From contig JACJXZ010000013.1 of NCBI GenBank assembly GCA_020636375.1, positions 62,001 through 126,000 of the forward strand: 64,000 nt of DNA, read 5' to 3'. This DNA comes from Lewinellaceae bacterium. Lineage in GTDB: Bacteria > Bacteroidota > Bacteroidia > Chitinophagales > Saprospiraceae. Below the pieces are notes generated by a model. It worked only from the letters and a program-made list of their open reading frames with translations, was not told the DNA's origin and did no database searches. Positions 26,633 to 36,451 of the stretch are shown in pieces (positions within the stretch are counted from its first letter, which is position 1; every line of letters begins with the position of its first letter). A program made the translations under genes and the position numbers.

Positions 26633-29600
26633 TAATAAATACGAAAACCATGCCAACACTGACCAAGGCCGCCTTTCTGGCAATCCTGTGGCTTGCCCCG
26701 GCCTTACTATGGAGCACTACCGCCTATCACTGGGATGAGCCAGGATGCTGCCAGTGGCAGGAACAGGAAACACAACAGCGGGAACTGGATAACTGGCAAT
26801 GGCGCCTCCTGGCAGGAGATACGCTGCGCCCTACGTTTGCTACGCACGCCTGTGACCTGATCTGTCCGGATTTTCAGGTCAACCGCATCGTCGTCGATGC
26901 CAATTGCGGGCAGAACGATGGAAGCGCTACAATAGAACCGGTGGGCTATCCCGCCGGCACGGTTTTCAGTTACGCCTGGTCCGGCAATGTCAGCACCACC
27001 AATGAGGCCGACAGCTTGCCTGCCGGCATCTATTTCGTGAGCATTTCCGTCGTCGTATCCGGCAACGGCTCCTTCCGCAATTGTGATACGGAAACCATCG
27101 TTCCGGTCAGTGACGTTGGGGGGCCGGAAGTATCCGTCAGCACCGTATCGGCCAACTGCATGTCGGAAGCCGGGCGCGTCCGGCTGGACATTACCAGCGG
27201 CACACCTCCCTTCACCATCAGCTGGACCGGCGGCACCCGCACTGCCGGCGCGCTGGGGCCGGTGCAGTTCGTCAATCTGGCCGCCGGCACTTATACTTTC
27301 CTTGTGGCTGATGCCAATGGCTGTAAAACGGCTGTCGTGGCAGACGTGCCCCGGGATAATTCCGGCATGTTTGATGTCTTCCTTAACGCTACCCCTGCCA
27401 GCGGGTGCGGCGCTTCCGACGGAACGCTCACCGTAAATATCAATGGTGGTTTCCCGCCCTTTGAAATAACCCTCAATAACCTGAACAGCTTTACGACCAG
27501 CAACAACCCCTATACCTTCACGAACTTGCCGCCCGGCCTGTACCGGGTAAAGGTAACAGACGTATTGCAGTGCGAAGAAGAACGCGATATCGTAGTCACC
27601 GACGGCAGCCCGCCCTGCAACAACTGCTGGACGGCCGTCGACGCCGACTGCTCCGACGCCATCGGCTATCTGGTCTTCGACGGATGCGGCGCAGCGCATG
27701 AGACCTTCGAGGTGCGGCAGAAGAATTCTACTTTTATTATTCAAACTGTTGCCGGAAACAGCACCGCCACGATTGAAGTGCCCGCCGGTGATTACCGGAT
27801 CAAAAGAGTGAGTTCTCAGGACGCCTGCATCTGTGAGTTCAAACTTACCGTAGAGGCACCGGAAGAATTGACAGCCGAAGTGGAAGTGGTAGATGATTGC
27901 GCACCGGATGGCACCAGCGCCGGATCGATCACAGTGGTCGAGATCACCGGCGGCACGCCCCCCTACACGGAATTGATCACCGATAGCCTTGGCAACCCGG
28001 TATCCAATCCCAACAACCTGCCTCCGGGTATTTACACCATAACGATCACGGACGCCAACAATTGCCAGCCGCTGGTTAAGGAAGTAGAGATCGAAGGCTG
28101 CCCCTGCGGCCCGATAACAGTAACCGCTTCTCCGGCGGATACGATCATCTGCGAAGGCGAATCGGTCACGTTGCAGGCCGTCGTTACCTCTCCCGATCCG
28201 CCGGGCAGCATTACCTGGTTCGATGAAAACGATACGGAAGTAGGCACGGGCGCCGCCCTGCCGGTTACGCCGGATGCGGGAATCCATCAGTATACCGTCG
28301 TCGCCCAAAGCAGCTGCAGCTCCGATACCGATACGGCTACCGTAAGGGTAAAAGTGGCTGAAAACGCCTCCCTTGCCGCAGATCCTGATTACCTCCTGGT
28401 TTGCACCGACGATCCGGTTACTATCGACGTTTCCGGCCCGCTCTCCGAGTGCGTGATCTGGCTGAACAGCGCCGGCGAACCGGTAGATACCGGAATTCAG
28501 CTGATGGTGATCCCGGAACCTGGCCGGAATCAATACATAGCTACCTTGCCCGGAGCCGAAAACTGCGTGGTGCCCGATACCGTAACAGTGGAATACCGCA
28601 CCGAAACAGTAGACGTGACAGTAAGCGGCCCCACCAAGGTCTGTGAGGGCGATTCCGTATGCCTGCTGGCTGCCTATACCCCCAACGATGCGACAGTGAG
28701 TATTAGCTGGACAGATATCAATGGAATACCCCTGGGAAATGATCCTGAATTGTGCGTGACGCCCTCAGCCGGTATCCAACAGTATATTGCCATCGCCAGC
28801 AACGGCTGCTCGTCTGATTCGGATACCGCTGTGGTCACTGTACTTGCAGATACGACCAAAATAGAAATCACTCCGGCGGACACGGTAACGCTGTGCGCCA
28901 TTGAAGAAGCATGCTTCGAAGTGACAGACACCACGCTGTGGGACTGCATCCAGTGGGTAGACGCCGGCGGCACGATCGTCGGCACGGGCGGGGAGCTGTG
29001 CGTTACGCCCCCGGGCTTTGGCCTGTACTGGTATGTGGCGCAGGTAGACAGCACGCTTCGCTGCGTGGTCCCGGACACGGCTTACGTGAAAGTGGTGCCG
29101 GACAGCCTGTCGGCCACAGTCGAGGGCCCGGACAAGGTATGCGAAGGGGACAGCATCTGCCTGACGGCCACCGTCGGGCCGGACCCGATAATGGCAATGG
29201 TGACCTGGACGGACGAGACGGGCGCGGTGCTGGGCACGGGCCTGGAGCTGTGCGTGACGCCTGGGCCGGGCATGCACACGTACACCGCCACGGCGGACAA
29301 CGGGTGTGCCGCGGCTTCGGGCAGCAAAACCGTCAAGGTGCTGTCGGACACGACAAAGATAGAAATTGCGCCATCTGACACCCTCCTGTGCGCCCTTGGG
29401 GAAGCATGCTTCGAGGTGACAGACACCACGCTGTGGGACTGCATCCAGTGGGTAGACGCCGGCGGCATGATAGTCGGCACGGGCGGGGAGCTGTGCGTTA
29501 CGCCTCCGGGCTTCGGCCTGTACTGGTATGTGGCGCAGGTAGACAGCACCTTGCGGTGCGTCCTTCCGGACACGGCCTACGTGAAAGTGGTGCCGGATAG

Positions 29601-31350
29601 CCTGTCGGTCACAGTCGACGGCCCGGACAAGGTATGCGAAGGGGACAGCATCTGCCTGGCGGCTGCCGTCGGGCCGGACCCCACCATGGCGATGGTGACC
29701 TGGACGGACGAGACGGGCGCAGTGCTGGGCACGGGCCTGGAGCTGTGCCTGACGCCGGGCCCGGGCATGCACACGTACACCGCCACGGCGGACAACGGCT
29801 GTGCCGTGGCTTCGGGCAGCAAAACCGTCAAAGTGCTGTCGGACACGACTAAAATAGAGATCACGCCGGCGGACACGGTGACGCTGTGCGCCATTGAAGA
29901 AGCATGCTTCGAAGTGACAGACACCACGCTGTGGGACTGCATCCAGTGGGTAGACGCCGGGGGCACGATTGTCGGCACGGGCGGGGAGCTGTGCGTTACG
30001 CCTCCGGGCTTCGGCCTGTACTGGTATGTGGCGCAGGTAGACAGCACGCTGCGGTGCGTGATCCCGGATACGGCTTATGTGAAGCTGGTGCCGGATAGCC
30101 TGTCGGCCACAGTCGACGGCCCGGACAAGGTATGCGAAGGGGACAGCATCTGCCTGGCGGCTGCCGTCGGGCCGGACCCCACCATGGCGATGGTGACCTG
30201 GACGGACGAGACGGGCGCAACAATAGGCACGGGCCTGGAGCTGTGCGTGACGCCGGGCCCGGGCATGCACACGTACACCGCCACGGCGGACAACGGATGT
30301 GCTATAGCGGCAGGCAGCAAAACCGTCAAGGTGCTGTCGGACACGACTAAAATAGAGATCACTCCGGCGGACACGGTAACGCTGTGCGCCATTGAAGAAG
30401 TATGCTTCGAAGTGACAGACACCACGCTGTGGGACTGCATCCAGTGGGTAGACGCCGGCGGCACGATCGTCGGCACGGGCGGGGAGCTGTGCGTTACGCC
30501 TCCGGGCTTCGGCCTGTACTGGTATGTGGCGCAGGTAGACAGCACGCTGCGGTGCGTGATCCCGGACACGGCCTACGTGAAAGTGGTGCCGGACAGCCTG
30601 TCGGCCACAGTCGAGGGCCCGGACAAGGTATGCGAAGGGGACAGCATCTGCCTGGCGGCTGCCGTCGGGCCGGACCCCACCATGGCGATGGTGACCTGGA
30701 CGGACGAGACGGGCGCGGTGCTGGGCACGGGCCTGGAGCTGTGCGTCACGCCGGGGCCGGGCATGCACACCTACACCGCCACGGCGGACAACGGGTGCGC
30801 CGCGGCTTCGGGCAGCAAAACCGTCAAAGTGCTGTCGGACACGACTAAAATAGAGATCACGCCGGCGGACACGGTAACGCTGTGCGCCATTGAAGAAGCA
30901 TGCTTCGAAGTGACAGACACCACGCTGTGGGACTGCATCCAGTGGGTAGACGCCGGCGGCATGATCGTCGGCACGGGCGGGGAGCTGTGCGTTACGCCTC
31001 CGGGCTTCGGCCTGTACTGGTATGTGGCGCAGGTAGACAGCACCTTGCGGTGCGTCCTTCCGGACACGGCCTACGTGAAAGCAGTGCCGGACAGCCTGTC
31101 GGCCACAGTCGACGGCCCGGACAAGGTATGCGAAGGGGACAGCATCTGCCTGGCGGCTGCCGTCGGGCCGGACCCCACCATGGCGATGGTGACCTGGACG
31201 GACGAGACGGGCGCAGTGCTGGCACGTATGGAGCTGTGCGTGACGCCGAAGCCCGGCATGCATGCACCTACACCGCCACGGCGGACAACGGCTGTGCTGT
31301 GGCTTCGGGCAGCAAAACCGTCAAAGTGCTGTCGGACACGACAAAGATAG
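26629..31350 (+). CDS. giant adhesin, N-terminal piece
   Basis: This piece carries the translation start (ATG 26629, overlapping the previous stop; an in-frame ATG at 26650 is an alternative), the signal peptide (AAFLAILWLAPALLWSTTA), the SprB-like repeats with paired cysteines, and the first five array units. The in-frame reading is lost near 31220, where ...GAVLGTG... turns into GAVLARMELCVTPKPGMHAP, so the last ~40 residues are out of frame. Each array unit contains two Ig-like halves, A (about 78 residues, WDCIQWVDAGG) and B (about 88 residues, VCEGDSICLAAAVG). Confidence 0.88.
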   Translation: MIINTKTMPTLTKAAFLAILWLAPALLWSTTAYHWDEPGCCQWQEQETQQRELDNWQWRLLAGDTLRPTFATHACDLICPDFQVNRIVVDANCGQNDGSATIEPVGYPAGTVFSYAWSGNVSTTNEADSLPAGIYFVSISVVVSGNGSFRNCDTETIVPVSDVGGPEVSVSTVSANCMSEAGRVRLDITSGTPPFTISWTGGTRTAGALGPVQFVNLAAGTYTFLVADANGCKTAVVADVPRDNSGMFDVFLNATPASGCGASDGTLTVNINGGFPPFEITLNNLNSFTTSNNPYTFTNLPPGLYRVKVTDVLQCEEERDIVVTDGSPPCNNCWTAVDADCSDAIGYLVFDGCGAAHETFEVRQKNSTFIIQTVAGNSTATIEVPAGDYRIKRVSSQDACICEFKLTVEAPEELTAEVEVVDDCAPDGTSAGSITVVEITGGTPPYTELITDSLGNPVSNPNNLPPGIYTITITDANNCQPLVKEVEIEGCPCGPITVTASPADTIICEGESVTLQAVVTSPDPPGSITWFDENDTEVGTGAALPVTPDAGIHQYTVVAQSSCSSDTDTATVRVKVAENASLAADPDYLLVCTDDPVTIDVSGPLSECVIWLNSAGEPVDTGIQLMVIPEPGRNQYIATLPGAENCVVPDTVTVEYRTETVDVTVSGPTKVCEGDSVCLLAAYTPNDATVSISWTDINGIPLGNDPELCVTPSAGIQQYIAIASNGCSSDSDTAVVTVLADTTKIEITPADTVTLCAIEEACFEVTDTTLWDCIQWVDAGGTIVGTGGELCVTPPGFGLYWYVAQVDSTLRCVVPDTAYVKVVPDSLSATVEGPDKVCEGDSICLTATVGPDPIMAMVTWTDETGAVLGTGLELCVTPGPGMHTYTATADNGCAAASGSKTVKVLSDTTKIEIAPSDTLLCALGEACFEVTDTTLWDCIQWVDAGGMIVGTGGELCVTPPGFGLYWYVAQVDSTLRCVLPDTAYVKVVPDSLSVTVDGPDKVCEGDSICLAAAVGPDPTMAMVTWTDETGAVLGTGLELCLTPGPGMHTYTATADNGCAVASGSKTVKVLSDTTKIEITPADTVTLCAIEEACFEVTDTTLWDCIQWVDAGGTIVGTGGELCVTPPGFGLYWYVAQVDSTLRCVIPDTAYVKLVPDSLSATVDGPDKVCEGDSICLAAAVGPDPTMAMVTWTDETGATIGTGLELCVTPGPGMHTYTATADNGCAIAAGSKTVKVLSDTTKIEITPADTVTLCAIEEVCFEVTDTTLWDCIQWVDAGGTIVGTGGELCVTPPGFGLYWYVAQVDSTLRCVIPDTAYVKVVPDSLSATVEGPDKVCEGDSICLAAAVGPDPTMAMVTWTDETGAVLGTGLELCVTPGPGMHTYTATADNGCAAASGSKTVKVLSDTTKIEITPADTVTLCAIEEACFEVTDTTLWDCIQWVDAGGMIVGTGGELCVTPPGFGLYWYVAQVDSTLRCVLPDTAYVKAVPDSLSATVDGPDKVCEGDSICLAAAVGPDPTMAMVTWTDETGAVLARMELCVTPKPGMHAPTPPRRTTAVLWLRAAKPSKCCRTRQR

Positions 31351-32330
31351 AAATTGCGCCATCTGACACCCTCCTGTGCGCCCTTGGGGAAGCATGCTTC
31401 GAGGTGACGGACACCACGCTGTGGGACTGCATCCAGTGGGTAGACGCCGGGGGGGCGATTGTCGGCACGGGCGGAGAGCTGTGCGTTACGCCTCCGGGCT
31501 TTGACCTGTACTGGTATGTGGCGCAGGTAGACAGCACGCTGCGGTGCGTGATCCCGGACACGGCCTACGTGAAAGTAGTCCCGGACAGCCTGTCGGTACA
31601 CAGTCGACAGGCCCGGACAAAGTATGCGAAGGGGACAGCATCTGCCTGGAGGCTGCCGTCGGGCCGGACCCCACCATGGCGATGGTGACCTGGACGGACG
31701 AGACGGGCGCAGTGCTGGGCACGGGTATGGAGCTGTGCGTGACGCCGGGGTACGGCATGCATGCACCTACACCGCCACGGCGGACAACGGATGCGCCGTG
31801 GCTTCGGGCAGCAAAACCGTCAAAGTGCTGTCGGACACGACAAAGATAGAAATCACGCCATCTGACACCCTCCTGTGCGCCCTTGGGGAAGCATGCTTCG
31901 AGGTGACGGACACCACGCTGTGGGACTGCATCCAGTGGGTAGACGCCGGCGGGGCGATCGTCGGCACGGGCGGGGAGCTGTGCGTTACGCCTCCGGGCTT
32001 TACCTGTACTGGTATGTGGCGCAGGTAGACAGCACCTTGCGGTGCGTCCTTCCGGACACGACCACGTGAAAGTGGTGCCGGACAGCCTGTCAGTCACAGT
32101 CAACACCCGGACAAGGTATGCGAAGGGGACAGCATCTGCCTGGCGGCTGCCGTCGGCCGGACCCCACCATGGCGATGGTGACCTGGACGGACGAGACGGG
32201 CGCAACAATAGGGCACGTACCTATGGCTGTGCGTGACGCCGGGCCCGGCATGCACACCGGCCACGGCGGACAACGGATGTGCTGTGGCTTCGGGCAGCAA
32301 AACCGTCAAAGTGCTGTCGGACACGACTAA
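31286..32330 (+). CDS. giant adhesin, short pieces of array units 6-8 in several frames
   Basis: Array units 6 and 7 and the start of unit 8 can be followed here only by changing frame repeatedly. Sequence breaks occur near 31600 (tcggtacacagtcgacagg), 31750 (ggggtacggcatgcatgc), 32000, 32062, 32157 and 32215-32265. The last removes about 12 bp. Each break lies in a stretch that is identical and clean in other units. No independent start or stop of a gene is implied. Confidence 0.6.
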
Positions 32331-33348
32331 GATAGAGATCACGCCGGCGGACACGGTGACGCTGTGCGCCCTTGAGGAAGCATGCTTCGAGGTGACGGAC
32401 ACCACGCTGTGGGACTGCATCCAGTGGGTAGACGCCGGGGGGGCGATTGTCGGCACGGGCGGGGAGCTGTGCGTTACGCCTCCGGGCTTTGGCCTGTACT
32501 GGTATGTGGCGCAGGTAGACAGCACGCTGCGGTGCGTGATCCCGGACACGGCTTACGTGAAAGTGGTGCCGGACAGCCTGTCGGCCACAGTCGAGGGCCC
32601 GGACAAAGTATGCGAAGGGGACAGCATCTGCCTGGCGGCTGCCGTCGGGCCGGACCCCACCATGGCGATGGTGACCTGGACGGACGAGACGGGCGCAGTG
32701 CTGGGCACGGGCCTGGAGCTGTGCGTGACGCCGGGCCCGGGCATGCACACCTACACCGCCACGGCGGACAACGGGTGCGCCGTGGCTTCGGGCAGCAAAA
32801 CCGTCAAAGTGCTGTCGGACACGACAAAGATAGAAATTGCGCCATCTGACACCCTCCTGTGCGCCCTTGGGGAAGCATGCTTCGAGGTGACGGACACCAT
32901 GCTGTGGGACTGCATCCAATGGGTAGACGCCGGCGGCACGATCGTCGGCACGGGCGGGGAGCTGTGCGTAACGCCCCCTGGCTTCGGCCTGTACTGGTAC
33001 GTGGCGCAGGTAGACAGCACGCTTCGCTGCGTGATCCCGGACACGGCCTATGTGAAAGTGGTGCCGGACAGCCTGTCGGTCACAGTCGACGGCCCGGACA
33101 AAGGTATGCGAAGGGGACAGCATCTGCCTGGCGGCTGCCGTCGGTACGGACCCCACCATGGCGATGGTGACCTGGACGGACGAGACGGGGCGCAGTGCTG
33201 GGCACGGTACTTGAGCTGTGCGTCACGCCGGTACCTGGCATGCACACCTACACCCGCCACGGCGGACAACGGCTGTGCCAGTGGCTTCGGGCAGCAAAAC
33301 CGTCAAAGTGCTGTCGGACACGACAAAGATAGAGATCACGCCATCTGA
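32233..33348 (+). CDS. giant adhesin, central piece (units 8-9)
   Basis: In-frame array sequence from about 32270 to 33100, carrying units 8 and 9 (IEITPADTVTLCALEEACFEV and IAPSDTLLCALGEACFEV, the two alternative A-half openings). Frame is lost at 33101, where an extra A gives GPDKGMRRG instead of GPDKVCEGD. More breaks lie at 33145, 33190-33240 and 33252-33280. Confidence 0.7.
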   Translation: MTPGPACTPATADNGCAVASGSKTVKVLSDTTKIEITPADTVTLCALEEACFEVTDTTLWDCIQWVDAGGAIVGTGGELCVTPPGFGLYWYVAQVDSTLRCVIPDTAYVKVVPDSLSATVEGPDKVCEGDSICLAAAVGPDPTMAMVTWTDETGAVLGTGLELCVTPGPGMHTYTATADNGCAVASGSKTVKVLSDTTKIEIAPSDTLLCALGEACFEVTDTMLWDCIQWVDAGGTIVGTGGELCVTPPGFGLYWYVAQVDSTLRCVIPDTAYVKVVPDSLSVTVDGPDKGMRRGQHLPGGCRRYGPHHGDGDLDGRDGAQCWARYLSCASRRYLACTPTPATADNGCASGFGQQNRQSAVGHDKDRDHAI

Positions 33349-36300
33349 CACCCTCCTGTGCGCCCTTGGGGAAGCATGCTTCGAAGTGACGGACACCACG
33401 CTGTGGGACTGCATCCAGTGGGTAGACGCCGGGGGGGCGATTGTCGGCACGGGCGGGGAGCTGTGCGTTACGCCTCCGGGCTTCGGCCTGTACTGGTATG
33501 TGGCGCAGGTAGACAGCACCTTGCGGTGCGTCCTTCCGGACACGGCCTACGTGAAAGTGGTGCCGGACAGCCTGTCGGCCACAGTCGAGGGCCCGGACAA
33601 AGTATGCGAAGGGGACAGCATCTGCCTGGCGGCTGCCGTCGGGCCGGACCCCACCATGGCGATGGTGACCTGGACGGACGAGACGGGCGCAGTGCTGGGC
33701 ACGGGCCTGGAGCTGTGCGTGACGCCGGGCCCGGGCATGCACACCTACACCGCCACGGCGGACAACGGGTGCGCCGTGGCTTCGGGCAGCAAAACCGTCA
33801 AAGTGCTGTCGGACACGACAAAGATAGAAATTGCGCCATCTGACACCCTCCTGTGCGCCCTTGGGGAAGCATGCTTCGAGGTGACGGACACCACGCTGTG
33901 GGACTGCATCCAGTGGGTAGACGCCGGGGGGGCGATTGTCGGCACGGGCGGGGAGCTGTGCGTGACGCCTCCGGGCTTTGGCCTGTACTGGTATGTGGCG
34001 CAGGTAGACAGCACCTTGCGGTGCGTCCTTCCGGACACGGCCTACGTGAAAGTGGTGCCGGACAGCCTGTCGGCCACAGTCGACGGCCCGGACAAGGTAT
34101 GCGAAGGGGACAGCATCTGCCTGGCGGCTGCCGTCGGGCCGGACCCCACCATGGCGATGGTGACCTGGACGGACGAGACGGGGGCAACAATAGGCACGGG
34201 CCTGGAGCTGTGCGTCACGCCGGGCCCGGGCATGCACACCTACACCGCCACGGCGGACAACGGATGTGCTGTGGCTTCGGGCAGCAAAACCGTCAAAGTG
34301 CTGTCGGACACGACAAAGATAGAAATTGCGCCATCTGACACCCTCCTGTGCGCCCTTGGGGAAGCATGCTTCGAGGTGACGGACACCACGCTGTGGGACT
34401 GCATCCAGTGGGTAGACGCCGGGGGGGCGATTGTCGGCACGGGCGGGGAGCTGTGCGTTACGCCTCCGGGCTTTGGCCTGTACTGGTATGTGGCGCAGGT
34501 AGACAGCACCTTGCGGTGCGTCCTTCCGGATACGGCTTACGTGAAAGTGGTGCCGGACAGCCTGTCGGTCACAGTCAACGGCCCGGACAAGGTATGCGAA
34601 GGGGACAGCATCTGCCTGGCGGCTGCCGTCGGGCCGGACCCCACCATGGCGATGGTGACCTGGACGGACGAGACGGGCGCAACAATAGGCACGGGCCTGG
34701 AGCTGTGCGTGACGCCGGGCCCGGGCATGCACACCTACACCGCCACGGCGGACAACGGCTGTGCTGTGGCTTCGGGCAGCAAAACCGTCAAAGTGCTGTC
34801 GGACACGACTAAAATAGAGATCACGCCGGCGGACACGGTAACGCTGTGCGCCATTGAAGAAGTATGCTTCGAAGTGACAGACACCACGCTGTGGGACTGC
34901 ATCCAGTGGGTAGACGCCGGGGGGGCGATTGTCGGCACGGGCGGGGAGCTGTGCGTTACGCCTCCGGGCTTCGGCCTGTACTGGTATGTGGCGCAGGTAG
35001 ACAGCACCTTGCGGTGCGTCCTTCCGGACACGGCCTACGTGAAAGTGGTGCCGGACAGCCTGTCGGTCACAGTCGACGGCCCGGACAAGGTATGCGAAGG
35101 GGACAGCATCTGCCTGGCGGCTGCCGTCGGGCCGGACCCCACCATGGCGATGGTGACCTGGACGGACGAGACGGGCGCAGTGCTGGGCACGGGCCTGGAG
35201 CTGTGCGTGACGCCGGGCCCGGGCATGCACACCTACACCGCCACGGCGGACAACGGATGTGCTATAGCGGCAGGCAGCAAAACCGTCAAAGTGCTGTCGG
35301 ACACGACAAAGATAGAAATTGCGCCATCTGACACCCTCCTGTGCGCCCTTGGGGAAGCATGCTTCGAGGTGACGGACACCACGCTGTGGGACTGCATCCA
35401 GTGGGTAGACGCCGGGGGGGCGATTGTCGGCACGGGCGGGGAGCTGTGCGTTACGCCTCCGGGCTTCGGCCTGTACTGGTATGTGGCGCAGGTAGACAGC
35501 ACCTTGCGGTGCGTCCTTCCGGACACGGCTTACGTGAAAGTGGTGCCGGACAGCCTGTCGGTCACAGTCGACGGCCCGGACAAGGTATGCGAAGGGGACA
35601 GCATCTGCCTGGCGGCTGCCGTCGGGCCGGACCCCATCATGGCGATGGTGACCTGGACGGACGAGACGGGCGCGGTGCTGGGCACAGGCCTGGAGCTGTG
35701 CGTCACGCCGGGCCCGGGCATGCACACGTACACCGCCACGGCGGACAACGGATGTGCTATAGCGGCAGGCAGCAAAACCGTCAAAGTGCTGTCGGACACG
35801 ACAAAGATAGAAATTGCGCCATCTGACACCCTCCTGTGCGCCCTTGGGGAAGCATGCTTCGAGGTGACGGACACCACGCTGTGGGACTGCATCCAGTGGG
35901 TAGACGCCGGCGGCATGATCGTCGGCACGGGCGGCAGCTTGTGCGTAATGCCTGCCGAACCGGGCCTGTACCAGTACATTGCCCAGGGTAGACAGCACGC
36001 TTCGGTGCGTCCTTCCGGACACGGCTTATGTGAAGCTGGTGCCGGACAGCCTGTCGGTCACAGTCGACGGCCCGGACAAGGTATGCGAAGGGGACAGCAT
36101 CTGCCTGGCGGCTGCCGTCGGGCCGGACCCCACCATGGCGATGGTGACCTGGACGGACGAGACGGGCACAGTGCTGGGCACACGTACTGGAGCTGTGCGT
36201 CACGCCGGGTACGGGCATGCATGCACACCTACACCGCCACGGCGGACAACGGGTGTGCCGTGGCTTCGGGCAGCAAAACCGTCAAGGTGCTGTCGGACAC

Positions 36301-36451
36301 GACTAAAATAGAGATCACGCCATCGGACACGGTGACGCTGTGCGCCCTTGAAGAAGTATGCTTCGAGGTGACAGACACCACGCTGTGGGACTGCATCCAG
36401 TGGGTAGACGCCGGGGCACGATCGTCGGCACGGGCGGCAGCTTGTGCGTAA
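33218..36451 (+). CDS. giant adhesin, long central piece (units 10-16)
   Basis: Clean in-frame array from about 33290 to 35985, with unit lengths of exactly 495 or 498 bp. The first ~20 residues are out of frame. From unit 15 on, the A half changes its second strand from GGELCVTPPGFGLYWYVAQ to GGSLCVMPAEPGLYQYIAQ. Frame is lost at about 35988 by one extra G (CCCAGGGTAGAC versus CCCAGGTAGAC in other units), then partly regained before further breaks at 36178-36230 and 36410. Confidence 0.75.
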   Translation: MRHAGTWHAHLHPPRRTTAVPVASGSKTVKVLSDTTKIEITPSDTLLCALGEACFEVTDTTLWDCIQWVDAGGAIVGTGGELCVTPPGFGLYWYVAQVDSTLRCVLPDTAYVKVVPDSLSATVEGPDKVCEGDSICLAAAVGPDPTMAMVTWTDETGAVLGTGLELCVTPGPGMHTYTATADNGCAVASGSKTVKVLSDTTKIEIAPSDTLLCALGEACFEVTDTTLWDCIQWVDAGGAIVGTGGELCVTPPGFGLYWYVAQVDSTLRCVLPDTAYVKVVPDSLSATVDGPDKVCEGDSICLAAAVGPDPTMAMVTWTDETGATIGTGLELCVTPGPGMHTYTATADNGCAVASGSKTVKVLSDTTKIEIAPSDTLLCALGEACFEVTDTTLWDCIQWVDAGGAIVGTGGELCVTPPGFGLYWYVAQVDSTLRCVLPDTAYVKVVPDSLSVTVNGPDKVCEGDSICLAAAVGPDPTMAMVTWTDETGATIGTGLELCVTPGPGMHTYTATADNGCAVASGSKTVKVLSDTTKIEITPADTVTLCAIEEVCFEVTDTTLWDCIQWVDAGGAIVGTGGELCVTPPGFGLYWYVAQVDSTLRCVLPDTAYVKVVPDSLSVTVDGPDKVCEGDSICLAAAVGPDPTMAMVTWTDETGAVLGTGLELCVTPGPGMHTYTATADNGCAIAAGSKTVKVLSDTTKIEIAPSDTLLCALGEACFEVTDTTLWDCIQWVDAGGAIVGTGGELCVTPPGFGLYWYVAQVDSTLRCVLPDTAYVKVVPDSLSVTVDGPDKVCEGDSICLAAAVGPDPIMAMVTWTDETGAVLGTGLELCVTPGPGMHTYTATADNGCAIAAGSKTVKVLSDTTKIEIAPSDTLLCALGEACFEVTDTTLWDCIQWVDAGGMIVGTGGSLCVMPAEPGLYQYIAQGRQHASVRPSGHGLCEAGAGQPVGHSRRPGQGMRRGQHLPGGCRRAGPHHGDGDLDGRDGHSAGHTYWSCASRRVRACMHTYTATADNGCAVASGSKTVKVLSDTTKIEITPSDTVTLCALEEVCFEVTDTTLWDCIQWVDAGARSSARAAACA

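Noticed and set aside
33248..36022. Very long minus-strand open frame (924 codons), with similar ones at 28765-31263 and 36315-38216
   Set aside because: They are exact antisense shadows of the adhesin repeats. The periodic codon pattern removes stops on the other strand, and the translation is low-complexity His/Arg/Ala-rich and restarts with each unit.
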